In this document: one piece after another, positions 43,179 through 51,926 of the stretch | Position numbering within the stretch: the first letter of the stretch is position 1 | Layout of the letters: each line of letters begins with the position of its first letter | NCBI GenBank assembly: GCA_934643145.1 | Contig: CAKUBM010000006.1 | Span: forward strand, 30,857 to 94,856 | DNA length: 64,000 nt | Direction of reading: 5' to 3' | Origin: an uncultured Collinsella sp. | GTDB taxonomy: Bacteria; Actinomycetota; Coriobacteriia; Coriobacteriales; Coriobacteriaceae | Translations under genes and position numbers: made by a program | The notes under the pieces: generated by a model | Told to the model about the DNA's origin: nothing | The model's input: the letters and a program-made list of their open reading frames with translations, nothing else | The model's database searches: none

Positions 43179-43911
43179 GACCGTCATTATGGGAACGGGC
43201 CGCATGGGCTCGCTCATCCGCACTACCGCCGAGGGCGTTGTCGACGCCGCCGGTCAGCCCGTTTTCGACATCGTCGCCCAGATCGGTTTCGATCTGTCCG
43301 AGCTCGAGAGTGCCCCGGCAGCAGACATTATCATCGACTTCTCGAACGTCGTGACCTTTGATGCCGTCGTCGCTTATGTCAAGCGTACAGGCGCCGCGTT
43401 AGTCTCGGGCACCACGGGCTACACACCCGAGCAGATGGACTGCCTGCGCGAGCTGGGTCAGAACGCCCGCGTCATGCACTCCGGCAATTACTCCATCGGC
43501 ATCGCCGCCCTGCGTCATCTGGTAGCACAGGCCACACGCGAGCTGCCCAGCTTTGACTGTGAAATCGTCGAGACGCACCATAACCAAAAGGTCGACGCCC
43601 CCAGCGGCACTGCCAAGTTGTTGCTCGACGCCGTCGTCGAAGCTGAACCCGAGGCAGGCTACCACCCCGTCTATGGCCGCGAGGGCATGTGCGGCGCGCG
43701 TGACCCCAAGGAGATCGGCATGCACTCGCTGCGCGGCGGCACCGTCGCCGGCGTGCACGAGGTGAGTTTCTTTGGCCAGGACGAGGAGGTCACGCTCACC
43801 CACCGCGCCACGAGCCGTCAGATCTTTGTCAACGGCGCCCTGGCAGCCGCGCAGAAGCTCGTCACCCGCGAGCGCGGCTTCTACACCTTCGACCAGGTCA
43901 TGTTCGCCTAA
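43171..43911 (+). CDS. dapB: 4-hydroxy-tetrahydrodipicolinate reductase
   Basis: 246 residues. The nucleotide-binding motif IMGTGRMGS, HSGNYSIGI and the family signature ETHHNQKVDAPSGTAKLL are intact. It reduces the DapA product. TTG start with AAGGGAG upstream, overlapping the fusion gene by 8 bases, indicating translational coupling. Slightly short N-terminal part relative to other DapB proteins. Confidence 0.95.
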   Translation: MIKTVIMGTGRMGSLIRTTAEGVVDAAGQPVFDIVAQIGFDLSELESAPAADIIIDFSNVVTFDAVVAYVKRTGAALVSGTTGYTPEQMDCLRELGQNARVMHSGNYSIGIAALRHLVAQATRELPSFDCEIVETHHNQKVDAPSGTAKLLLDAVVEAEPEAGYHPVYGREGMCGARDPKEIGMHSLRGGTVAGVHEVSFFGQDEEVTLTHRATSRQIFVNGALAAAQKLVTRERGFYTFDQVMFA

Positions 43912-43950
43912 CTAGTTATCAACCATACCCCCTCAAAGGAGAGACAGCAT

Positions 43951-44670
43951 ATGAGCAACGCAGCCGAGATGGACGCACAGGAGATTATCAACTACATCGC
44001 CACCGCGCCCAAAAAGACGCCCGTCAAGCTGTACGTGCGCGAGAAGCCGGGCATGAAGGTCCAGTGGGGCAATGCGCACGTCTACGGCGGTCGTCGTGGC
44101 AAGACCGTCTTTGGTGACTGGGATGAGCTTAAGGCTATCCTGGACGCCAACGCCGATTCCATCGATTACTACGACGTTGAAAACGATTGCCGCAACTCCG
44201 CCGTGCCCATGCTCGACCTTAAGGGCATCAATGCCCGCATCGAGCCGGGCGCGATCATCCGCGACCGCGTCGAGATCGGCGACCGTGCCGTCATCATGAT
44301 GGGTGCCATCATCAATATCGGCTCCGTCATCGGTGAGGGCTCCATGATCGACATGGGCGCCGTGCTGGGCGGCCGCGCCACCGTGGGCAAGAACTGCCAC
44401 ATCGGCGCTGGAACCGTGTTGGCAGGCGTCGTTGAACCCGCAAGCGCCACGCCCGTCATCATCGAGGACGATGTCATGATCGGCGCCAACGCCGTGGTCC
44501 TGGAGGGCGTGCGCGTAGGCAAGGGCGCTGTCGTTGCCGCCGGCGCCGTGTGCGTCGAGGACGTCCCCGCCGGTGCCGTCGTGGCCGGTGTCCCCGCCCG
44601 CGTCATCAAGATGCGCGACGCCCAGACCGACAGCAAGACCGGTCTCGAAGAGGGCTTACGTCAACTTTAA
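43951..44670 (+). CDS. dapH: Tetrahydrodipicolinate N-acetyltransferase
   Basis: 239 residues. An N-terminal helical domain ([22 protein letters not shown]) is followed by a left-handed beta-helix of hexapeptide repeats ([20 protein letters not shown] and on) ending in [11 protein letters not shown]. This is the DapH/DapD-acetyl type, which commits the pathway to N-acetyl intermediates. Last gene of the riboswitch operon, 39 bp after dapB. It requires an N-acetyl-DAP aminotransferase and deacetylase; candidates are at 48462 and 39303. Confidence 0.93.
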   Translation: MSNAAEMDAQEIINYIATAPKKTPVKLYVREKPGMKVQWGNAHVYGGRRGKTVFGDWDELKAILDANADSIDYYDVENDCRNSAVPMLDLKGINARIEPGAIIRDRVEIGDRAVIMMGAIINIGSVIGEGSMIDMGAVLGGRATVGKNCHIGAGTVLAGVVEPASATPVIIEDDVMIGANAVVLEGVRVGKGAVVAAGAVCVEDVPAGAVVAGVPARVIKMRDAQTDSKTGLEEGLRQL

Positions 44671-44672
44671 CA

Positions 44673-44700
44673 GTTACGGCGTTTTACCAAACGCCGTAAC
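44673..44700 (+). terminator. Hairpin after dapH
   Basis: Perfect 12-bp stem GTTACGGCGTTT with its complement and a 4-base loop, directly after the stop. No T run follows. Confidence 0.65.
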
Positions 44701-44713
44701 GACTCGACGCTGC

Positions 44714-44811
44714 AAACGCCCCAGAGCGGCAATCTGACGTTCAATCGTCGGGCATGACCAAAAGGTCAATGCCCTCCTCTTTCACGTCACCTTGCTCGCT
44801 CTGGGGCGTTT
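44714..44811. repeat. Long palindrome 5 in convergent dapH/ndpA gap
   Basis: Perfect 15-bp outer arms, AAACGCCCCAGAGCG (44714-44728) and complement (44797-44811), then partly paired ACGT and GGGCAT/ATGCCC hairpins inside. T run follows on the plus strand. Confidence 0.8.
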
Positions 44812-44852
44812 TCGCTGACTTATGCTCAACCAGTAGCGTAATTAAGCCCCAA

Positions 44853-44892
44853 GTAAAAAGGTCGAAGCCCTCATCCAAGGCTTCGGCCTTTG
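44853..44892 (-). terminator. Terminator of nucleoid-protein gene
   Basis: 13-bp stem GGCTTCGGCCTTT with AAAGGTCGAAGCC (one G-T pair), then TTTTT on the minus strand. Confidence 0.85.
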
Positions 44893-44918
44893 CTTTCCCG
44901 CTGTAGGCGTAACGCAAC

Positions 44919-45923
44919 TTATCGATTCTCGATGCTGCCGATATTCTTGAGCTCGATGGAGATGAGGCCGTTGGGCTCGTTGACGAACTCGATATACTCG
45001 GAGTTCGAACCCATCTCGGCCGGGAAGCTGATCTCGATACCCGTATCGGTACGGATCTTATGATTGCGCACCGCCGCGCGTTCGACCTGCTTGCGCTCCA
45101 CGGGCACACGCTCAGGCACCTTCTCCTCAGTCAGTGCCGCGCGCACGCTCTCCTTGATAACCGGTTCGTCCTCAAAGACCTCATCGACGATATCCCAAGG
45201 CGGCAGTTCCTCGTCATCCTCAACCTTCTCGGCAACGGCAGCCTTGACCTTGGCGAGCGCTACGGCCGTATTGGCACCGTGCTCCTCGGCGACTTCCTCG
45301 ACCACACGCGTCACGGTGTCGATGACCTCCTTGCCCGATACACCCGTGTCGCACTGCAGCAGGCCGTCGGGGATAAGCATACGGTCCTCGCCGGCAATCT
45401 TGCGCTTCTTGTCCACGTAGCCGATCTCCATGGTGCTCGCGCGCACGATGGCATAGCTCGGCACCTTTTGCGAAGGGTTCGGCAGAATGGCATAGTGGCG
45501 CGCGATGTCGTTGCGCACCTCGCCTTCCTCGCGGCCCACCTCGTGCATAAAGGCCTGCTTGGAGCCCAGCAGCATCACGGCAAACCAGCGGGCATCCTCA
45601 TCGTCGTCAAAGTCGGCCACGAGCACGTCGGTGGACTCGGCTTTCTCGGCTTTGGTGAGCTCGGAGGAGATAAACTCCGCAATCTGCTGCGACAGGTCCA
45701 CGAACTCGCGCTCGCCAAAGAAATAACCCTTGAGCTCGCCGCCAAACGCAGAGTTCTCGGCAAACGTGGCGCGCTTATTGTCGGCCGAGGTTCGTGCGCG
45801 GCGCAGATGCGTGGTCACAAAGTTGCGCACGGTACGGCTCTCGATATCGAGCTCGCGTTGGCTCATGACGTTGACGGCAGAGTCAAAGTCCAGGATATGC
45901 AGAATCGCGTGATTGATTTTCAT
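44919..45923 (-). CDS. Nucleoid-associated protein, NdpA/YejK family
   Basis: About 334 residues. The start MKINHAILHILDF and the body (SAFGGELKGYFFGE, HEVGREEGEVRNDIARHYAIL) match the 37-kDa nucleoid-associated family, whose precise cellular role is unsettled; some members act in phage contexts. The C-terminus ends in a beta-rich ISFPAEMGSNSEYIEFVN segment. ATG 45923 fits family starts; an ATG 9 bases upstream is possible. Single gene flanked by terminators. Confidence 0.82.
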   Translation of the reverse strand: MKINHAILHILDFDSAVNVMSQRELDIESRTVRNFVTTHLRRARTSADNKRATFAENSAFGGELKGYFFGEREFVDLSQQIAEFISSELTKAEKAESTDVLVADFDDDEDARWFAVMLLGSKQAFMHEVGREEGEVRNDIARHYAILPNPSQKVPSYAIVRASTMEIGYVDKKRKIAGEDRMLIPDGLLQCDTGVSGKEVIDTVTRVVEEVAEEHGANTAVALAKVKAAVAEKVEDDEELPPWDIVDEVFEDEPVIKESVRAALTEEKVPERVPVERKQVERAAVRNHKIRTDTGIEISFPAEMGSNSEYIEFVNEPNGLISIELKNIGSIENR

Positions 45924-46000
45924 ATACGGCATTCCGTTCTAGATCGATTTAAGCACGAACCAGTATAGCGGTCGAGCCTGCCCCAAGCGCATCGAAGATT

Positions 46001-46030
46001 GGTGCATCGGGGACAGGTTGCTTTGCACCA
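46001..46030. repeat. 30-nt hairpin repeat, left copy
   Basis: GGTGCA...TGCACC hairpin enclosing GACAGGTTGCTT. Matches the copy at 47214-47243 at 27 of 30 bases in the same orientation; the two frame the DUF2974 gene. Confidence 0.8.
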
Positions 46031-46034
46031 ATAG

Positions 46035-47195
46035 CTAGCGCAGGAGTTCGGACTGCCAAGCCTCGAGTTGTTCTGCCAAGCTCTTGCCGGCAGCTGGCAT
46101 GTCGACCTGGGGACGTTTGGGCAGAAGCGCACACTTAAGAATCGCAACGATAGTCTGCGAGACAAAGCGTCGCGTGTCCTTGTCAAAGCCTTGCGCAGTC
46201 TGGAGCATCATGGGCAGGCTCTCGCGCAGATTCCCGGCGATATCCGCAAACCGCTCAGCACCCGTAGCCTCAAACACGGAGAACAACGCATCTACAAAAC
46301 GCTCGCGCTCGCTAGGTGACACTGCAAGCAGCATCTCGCGGATGGAGCCATCAACGTATCGAGCACCGGCGGACAGGCGCTCACAGTACACGAAGTCGCG
46401 ACCATCAACCACCCAGCTAAAGGGATTGTGCTGCAGCAGGCTGAACTCGGTGCTCTCAACGATGGCATAGTCCTCCTGTGTCTCGAACATCATGCCGAAG
46501 ATCGACGACCGAGGTAGCGTCTTGTCGATTCGACCGGAAAGATCGGCAAAGGCGTTGCCGTTCAGAAACTCCTCGACGAAGCCCGGACCATCATGGGAAT
46601 ACACCCGTTCGATTCGATCACGGGCGACATCGGAGCACATCGCCGCACCGTACACCGCAAGGTTTCCACCCTTGGAATGACCTCCGCACAAAAGCGCCCC
46701 GTCAATCGCATCCGCTGCCTCGTCCACATAGCGCGCCGCAGATTCCTGGGAGGGCACGGGACACCGGAACGCCATGTTGAAGTCCTCTTTCCAGCCCACA
46801 ATCGTGCTGTCGGTCCCCCGGAAGGAAAGATAGCTAAACCCCGCCGGAAACCGGAACGCCATGGCTGCAAACTGCTCTGTCGCCACCACATCGCTCACGG
46901 CACGATAGCCGCAAACGTGCACGCCACGGTAGCGAGGGCTTGCTGCCACGGCCTCCAACAAGGCCCTGCTCCCCTCTGGGTCCCACAAGTCGCCAATCAT
47001 GTCCCGGTAGCACTCGGCACGCAGCAGCTCGCGTACGTCTAGGCCCTGCCAGTTCGTCAGCTCCGCCATATCACCCGGCAAACGCAAATAGGACAACCAC
47101 GCAAAGACCAGGCTATCCACCGCGCAGAACGGCTGCTCCTCAAACGGATAAAACGCCGTCTGGGCATAGGTCAAAAAATTAGGCGAATCCGACAT
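46035..47195 (-). CDS. DUF2974 lipase-like protein
   Basis: 386 residues. The centre has LSFRGTDSTIVGWKEDF and the nucleophile elbow CGGHSKGGNLAVY (Gly-x-Ser-x-Gly), as in DUF2974/Mbeg1-like alpha/beta hydrolases; SHDGPGF and the SIFGMMFE region follow. No signal peptide. Substrate unknown. Flanked on both sides by a 30-nt hairpin repeat. Confidence 0.8.
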   Translation of the reverse strand: MSDSPNFLTYAQTAFYPFEEQPFCAVDSLVFAWLSYLRLPGDMAELTNWQGLDVRELLRAECYRDMIGDLWDPEGSRALLEAVAASPRYRGVHVCGYRAVSDVVATEQFAAMAFRFPAGFSYLSFRGTDSTIVGWKEDFNMAFRCPVPSQESAARYVDEAADAIDGALLCGGHSKGGNLAVYGAAMCSDVARDRIERVYSHDGPGFVEEFLNGNAFADLSGRIDKTLPRSSIFGMMFETQEDYAIVESTEFSLLQHNPFSWVVDGRDFVYCERLSAGARYVDGSIREMLLAVSPSERERFVDALFSVFEATGAERFADIAGNLRESLPMMLQTAQGFDKDTRRFVSQTIVAILKCALLPKRPQVDMPAAGKSLAEQLEAWQSELLR

Positions 47196-47213
47196 GGCCC
47201 TCCCATCAACTAT

Positions 47214-47243
47214 GGTGCATTGGAGTCAGGTTGCTTTGCACCA
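47214..47243. repeat. 30-nt hairpin repeat, right copy
   Basis: Second copy of the GGTGCA...TGCACC element, 19 bases upstream of the DUF2974 start and overlapping the ldh terminator flank. Confidence 0.8.
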
Positions 47244-47279
47244 AAAAGGCGCCCGGGCCGTGTGGGCTCGGACGCCTTC
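47244..47279 (-). terminator. Terminator of ldh
   Basis: 14-bp stem with one mismatch (AAGGCGTCCGAGCC with GGCCCGGGCGCCTT) and TTTTT on the minus strand. Confidence 0.85.
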
Positions 47280-47309
47280 ATTGTAGCTTTTCGCTCTCGC
47301 GAGCTTGAT

Positions 47310-48260
47310 TTAGCAGGAGAAGTCGACGCTGTCGATGATGTCCTTGAGGGCCTTGGCGGAGGCAGTGAGCTCATGCTGCTCGTCATCGTTCAGCGGCACG
47401 GGGACGCGGCAGACAACGCCGTCGCGGCCAACGACGGTCGGCATGGAGATGGCAAGATCGGACAGGCCGTACTCGCCCACCATGAGCGAGGAAACGGGCA
47501 GAACGGTCTGCTCGTCACGCATGACGGCAGTGCAGATGCGCTTGACGGCCATGGCGACGCCGTAGTAGGTGGCGTGCTTCTTCTCGATGATGGTGTAGGC
47601 GGAGTTCTTGACGTCCTCGGCGATGCGCTTCTCGGCAGCCTCATGCTCCAGATGACCGTGAAGCTCGCAGAAGGTGTTCAGCGGAACGCCGGCAACCTGA
47701 GCGCTGGACCAAGCGACAAACTCGGAGTCGCCGTGCTCACCCATGACATAGGCCTGGACATCGCGCGGGTCGACCTCGACGTGGGCACCAAGCATCTGCT
47801 GCAGACGGCCGGTGTCGAGCACGGTACCGGAACCGATGACGTGGCCCTCGGGCAGGCCGGACATCTTGATGGCGGCGTAGGTCAGAACATCGACCGGGTT
47901 GGAGACGATGAGCAGAATGCCGTCGAAGCCGGACTTCTTAATCTCGGGGATAATGGACTTAAAGATGCTGACGTTCTTGTTGACCAGGTCCAGGCGAGTC
48001 TCACCGGGCTTCTGGGCAGCGCCAGCGGTGACGACGATCATGGCGGCGTCGGCGACATCGGAATAATCGCCGGCGTAGATCTTCATCGGCTCGGCAAACG
48101 TCATACCGTGCGCGATATCCAGAGCCTCACCCTCGGCGCGGTTCTTGTCCACGTCGATGAGGACCATTTCGGAGAACAGACCGCTCTGCATCAGCGCGAA
48201 CGCCGAAGACGAACCGACGAAACCGCAGCCGACAATAGCGACCTTCTTCTCGTTAACCAT
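47310..48260 (-). CDS. ldh: L-lactate dehydrogenase
   Basis: 316 residues. The Rossmann start KVAIVGCGFVGSSSAFAL, the substrate loop TAGAAQKPGETRLDLV with the lactate-type Gln-Lys-Pro, IVSNPVDVLTY, and the catalytic His in YVMGEHGDSEF are all present. It regenerates NAD from pyruvate in fermentation. Start 48260 follows GGGAG; an upstream frame to 48338 covers the leader hairpin and is not coding. Gln at the specificity loop favours lactate over malate. Confidence 0.95.
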   Translation of the reverse strand: MVNEKKVAIVGCGFVGSSSAFALMQSGLFSEMVLIDVDKNRAEGEALDIAHGMTFAEPMKIYAGDYSDVADAAMIVVTAGAAQKPGETRLDLVNKNVSIFKSIIPEIKKSGFDGILLIVSNPVDVLTYAAIKMSGLPEGHVIGSGTVLDTGRLQQMLGAHVEVDPRDVQAYVMGEHGDSEFVAWSSAQVAGVPLNTFCELHGHLEHEAAEKRIAEDVKNSAYTIIEKKHATYYGVAMAVKRICTAVMRDEQTVLPVSSLMVGEYGLSDLAISMPTVVGRDGVVCRVPVPLNDDEQHELTASAKALKDIIDSVDFSC

Positions 48261-48281
48261 TAGAAACTCCCATCTCTCTCC

Positions 48282-48440
48282 ACAAGCAAGCCGCCCGGGA
48301 ACGACCCGAGCGGCTTGCCGTAATCCCAATACATCCAATCGGGACTTTGATTATGCTCCTATTCGCAGCCAAAAATCGACCGTTTACCGAAATTGTTTGC
48401 AGAAATCGTAAAATAACTGCACGAAATCGGTTTCGAGCTA
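48282..48440 (-). promoter_or_regulatory. ldh leader and upstream repeats
   Basis: A GCAAGCCGC/GCGGCTTGC hairpin (48282-48318) precedes ldh. Further upstream GAAATCG words recur (48402, 48423, plus weaker ones), with TGCAGAAATCG and TGCACGAAATCG about 20 bp apart. These may be regulator sites; no Rex-type box is seen. Confidence 0.4.
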
Positions 48441-48461
48441 TTGACGAGCCGAAATACCTTT

Positions 48462-49625
48462 CTAATACAGGCCCGCCTCGCGAATGGCCTCGACAGCCAA
48501 AGCAATCTGGTCGGGTGGCAGGACCAGCGCCATGCGCACGTGCCCCTCGCCCGAAGGACCAAAGCTCGCGCCCGGCGTCACCACAACGCCGGCCTTCTCC
48601 ATGAGCTCCTCGCAAAACGCCATGGAATCGGTGCGGCCACCGGGAAGCTTGGCCCACACAAACATGGAGCCATGCGCGTTGGGACGCTCCCAGCCCAGGC
48701 CCTCAAGACCGTCGCACAGGGCATCGCGGCGCTCCTGGTACTTCAGACGCTGCGCCTCAACCTCATCGCGCGGACCGTTCAGGCAGGCGATAGCAGCCTT
48801 CTGGATCGGGAAGAACATGCCAAAGTCGATCTGGCCGCGCAGCTTGGCAAAGGCAGAGACCACATCCTCGCGGCCGACCAAAAAGCCGATACGCGCACCG
48901 GTGACGTTAAACGACTTGGAAAGCGAGAAGAACTCCACGCCCACCTCAAGCGCACCGGGATACTGCAAGAAGCTGCCGCCCGGCTCGCCGTCGAACACGA
49001 TGTCGGAGTACGCGTTGTCATGGACGATGAGCAGGTCGTGCTCGCGGGCGAAAGCGATGATCTCCTCGTAGACCTCGGGCGTGCCCACCGAGCCGACCGG
49101 GTTTGCGGGCAGCGACACGATCATATACTTGGCACGATCGGCCACCTCGGGATCGATACCCGCCACATAGGGCAGGTAATTATGCTCGGCGACCAACGGG
49201 TAGTACTCGAGCTTGGCGTCGGCGATCTTGGCGCCCGCCTCAAAGACCGGGTAGCACGGATCGGGAACCAAAATGGTGTCACCCGGATCGAGCAGGGCCA
49301 GGCCCAAATGGCCCACGCCCTCCTGCGTGCCGTTGCACGACTGCACCATAGACGGCGTAATGCCGGAGACACCAAAGCGACGCTCATAGTAATCGCACAC
49401 GGCTTGCTTGAGTTCGGGCAGATCGCGCAGGGCATATTTCCACATCTCGGGGTCCTGGGCGGCCTGGGTCAGCGCCTCGACCACATGGTCGTACGGCTTA
49501 AAGTCGGGCGTGCCCACGCTCATGTTGTAAATGGTCTTGCCCTGAGCCTTCAGCGCGAGAAGCTTGTTGTTGAGCGAGGCGAAGACCTCCGCGCCAAAGC
49601 GATCGAGACGCTGCGATGCCTGCAT
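48462..49625 (-). CDS. PLP-dependent class I/II aminotransferase
   Basis: 387 residues. MSVGTPDFKP, SCNGTQEGVGHL, PDPCYPVFEAGA, SLPANPVGSVG, HDNAYSDIVFDG and the PLP-Lys motif FSLSKSFNVTGARIGF place it near LL-DAP and succinyl/acetyl-DAP aminotransferases and related aspartate-type enzymes. With DapH encoded 4 kb away, an N-acetyl-LL-DAP aminotransferase role is attractive but unproved. Start 49625 follows AAAGGTGG; the longer frame is the leader with a terminator. Confidence 0.85.
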   Translation of the reverse strand: MQASQRLDRFGAEVFASLNNKLLALKAQGKTIYNMSVGTPDFKPYDHVVEALTQAAQDPEMWKYALRDLPELKQAVCDYYERRFGVSGITPSMVQSCNGTQEGVGHLGLALLDPGDTILVPDPCYPVFEAGAKIADAKLEYYPLVAEHNYLPYVAGIDPEVADRAKYMIVSLPANPVGSVGTPEVYEEIIAFAREHDLLIVHDNAYSDIVFDGEPGGSFLQYPGALEVGVEFFSLSKSFNVTGARIGFLVGREDVVSAFAKLRGQIDFGMFFPIQKAAIACLNGPRDEVEAQRLKYQERRDALCDGLEGLGWERPNAHGSMFVWAKLPGGRTDSMAFCEELMEKAGVVVTPGASFGPSGEGHVRMALVLPPDQIALAVEAIREAGLY

Positions 49626-49649
49626 GGTGCCACCTTTCGATATGAAAAA

Positions 49650-49675
49650 CGCGGCGCTCCGACAAGAGCGCCGCG
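49650..49675 (-). terminator. Terminator of nadE
   Basis: Perfect 10-bp stem CGCGGCGCTC with complement and TTTTT on the minus strand, between nadE and the aminotransferase. Confidence 0.85.
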
Positions 49676-49743
49676 CGATACGGGCCATCAGATTGCAAAA
49701 GTGTAACGCTTACAAACCCCGCATTGGTTCAATTTAGCCAACC

Positions 49744-51723
49744 TTAGTCAATTGCATTGAGCGCGTCGATCTGGGCGAGCCACAGGCGCGAGCTGGCGTC
49801 ACTCGGCATGCGCCAATCGCCGCGCGGGCTGAGCGTGACCGAGCCCACCTTGGGGCCATCGGGCAGGCAGCTGCGCTTAAACTGCTGGGCAAAGAAGCGA
49901 CGGTAGAACGTGCGTAGCCACGTGTGAATGGTCTTGACGTCGTAGACGCCCTCGAAGCTCTTGAGCGCCATGCGGTAGATCTTGCCCGGCTCAAAGCCAA
50001 AACGCAGCAGGTAGTAGAGGAAGTAATCGTGCAGCTCGTACGGGCCCACCAAATCCTCGGTCTTCTGCGCAATCTCGCCGTCGCCCGTGGGCGGCAGAAG
50101 CTCGGGGGACACCGGCGTATCGAGGATATCGAGCAAGACCTCGGCAATACGCCCGCCAAAGACATCAGCCGCATAGCGCACCAGATGGCGCACAAGCGTC
50201 TTGGGCACGCTCGCGTTGACGGCGTACATGCTCATGTGGTCGCCGTTATAGGTAGCCCAGCCGAGCGCCAGCTCCGACAGGTCGCCCGTGCCGATGACAA
50301 AACCGCCAGCCTGGTTGGCCAGATCCATCAGAATCTGCGTGCGCTCGCGGGCCTGACTGTTCTCGTAGGTCACGTCCTGCACAGCAGGGTCATGCTCGAT
50401 ATCCTTAAAGTGCTGCTCCACGGCCGCGTGAATCGAAACCTCGCGGAAGCTCACACCCAGGTCGCGGGCAAGCGACTCGGCATTCGACTTGGTGCGATGC
50501 GTCGTGCCAAAGCCGGGCATGGACACGGCAGTGATGCCCGTGCGCGGCAGCCCCAGTGCATCGAAGGCACGCACGGTCACAAGCAGCGCCAACGTGGAGT
50601 CCAGGCCGCCTGAAAGACCGATGACAGCCGCCTTGGTACCCGTATGGGCAAGACGGGTCTTGAGGCCCGCGGTCTGCAGGTCGAGGATGGTCTCGCAACG
50701 CTCGGCCAGGTCACCATGGTCGGCAGGCACGAAGGGTGCGCGGGGGAAGACACGGTCGATGTCGAGCGCATCGCGCAGGACAGGTTCGTCTGCCAGCACG
50801 TCCTCAAACGAAAATTCAACAATCGTGGCCTCCGGCGCATCGTCCGCGCGCGTCCACGTCGTCGAGCGACGGCGCTCGGCAACCAGGCGGTCAAGATCAA
50901 CGTCGGCAACGGCCATATCGCAGGTAAGCAGTTTAGTCGCGGCGAGCTTGGAGCCGTTTTCGTAGACGAGGTTCTCCCCCGCAAAGACCATGTCGGTCGT
51001 GGACTCGCCCTCACTCGCGTCCGCGTAGGCATAAGCGCAGTACAGGCGCGCGCTTTGGTTAGAGATAAGGCTGCGGCGGTAATCTGCCTTACCGATGATT
51101 TCGTCAGAGGCCGACGGGTTGAGAATCACCGTCGCACCGGCAAGCGCCATCTCGGTCGAAGGGGGCGCCGGCACCCACAGGTCCTCACAGACCTCAACGC
51201 CCAGCACCAGGTCCTCGGCGCCCTCATCACAGCAACGGTAGACAAGCCCCGAACCCAGCGGAACCGGACCCTGACCGGCAAATTCAACCCACACGGGATC
51301 CGCGGGCGCCGGAGCGAACCAACGGCGCTCATAGAACTCGCCATAGTTGGGCAAATACTTCTTGGCCGTGAGGCCCAAAAGCTCGCCCGCGCAGCACACG
51401 GCGGCGCAGTTGTAGATATTCTCGGCAACCGCAACGGGAAGACCAATGGTAAAGACAATCGGCAGCTCACGAGTCTCGTCGAGGATATGCACCAGAGCAG
51501 CCTCGCAGGCATGCAGCAGTGTGCGGTTATGGAACAGATCGGCCGCGGTATAGCCGGTCAGATTAAGCTCGGGCAACACCAACGCACGAACGCCACGCTC
51601 GGCAGCATCGCGAACAGCCGCCAGCGCAACCTCGGCATTGCCCTCGACATCGGCAACGCGAATCTGCGGCGACGCCGCCGCCACACGCAAAAAGCCATCA
51701 GACTGAGAAAGGTGAAGATTCAT
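49744..51723 (-). CDS. nadE: Glutamine-dependent NAD synthetase
   Basis: 659 residues, two domains. The N-terminal nitrilase-type glutaminase has the Glu-Lys-Cys triad elements LPELNLTGY, KKYLPNYGEFYE and GVEVCEDLW. The C-terminal synthetase has the PP-loop GLSGGLDSTLALL and GTGDLSELALGWATYNGDHMS. It makes NAD from deamido-NAD, ATP and glutamine. Start 51723 follows GGGAG; the nine-codon extension is unlikely. Confidence 0.96.
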   Translation of the reverse strand: MNLHLSQSDGFLRVAAASPQIRVADVEGNAEVALAAVRDAAERGVRALVLPELNLTGYTAADLFHNRTLLHACEAALVHILDETRELPIVFTIGLPVAVAENIYNCAAVCCAGELLGLTAKKYLPNYGEFYERRWFAPAPADPVWVEFAGQGPVPLGSGLVYRCCDEGAEDLVLGVEVCEDLWVPAPPSTEMALAGATVILNPSASDEIIGKADYRRSLISNQSARLYCAYAYADASEGESTTDMVFAGENLVYENGSKLAATKLLTCDMAVADVDLDRLVAERRRSTTWTRADDAPEATIVEFSFEDVLADEPVLRDALDIDRVFPRAPFVPADHGDLAERCETILDLQTAGLKTRLAHTGTKAAVIGLSGGLDSTLALLVTVRAFDALGLPRTGITAVSMPGFGTTHRTKSNAESLARDLGVSFREVSIHAAVEQHFKDIEHDPAVQDVTYENSQARERTQILMDLANQAGGFVIGTGDLSELALGWATYNGDHMSMYAVNASVPKTLVRHLVRYAADVFGGRIAEVLLDILDTPVSPELLPPTGDGEIAQKTEDLVGPYELHDYFLYYLLRFGFEPGKIYRMALKSFEGVYDVKTIHTWLRTFYRRFFAQQFKRSCLPDGPKVGSVTLSPRGDWRMPSDASSRLWLAQIDALNAID

Positions 51724-51926
51724 AAGAATGCTCCCGTGCGTAGACGCCATTCACAACAATTAGCAAGCTCTATTGTAGTTCAACCGCCGGGTGCAACCGC
51801 ATCCCACCAACTTGGTGAGCTATTGATGAGTTGATGGTATCTGTTAAATGTCACGTACGATTCACATCTGGTGGGTACCCTGATGGCTACACGAAACGAA
51901 GCAGATTTACACCGGGAGGACCCCGT

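Noticed and set aside
44741..45109. 122-codon minus-strand frame over the dapH/ndpA gap
   Set aside because: Overlaps the nucleoid gene in another frame, has Ser/Arg-rich shadow composition, and covers a terminator and palindrome.
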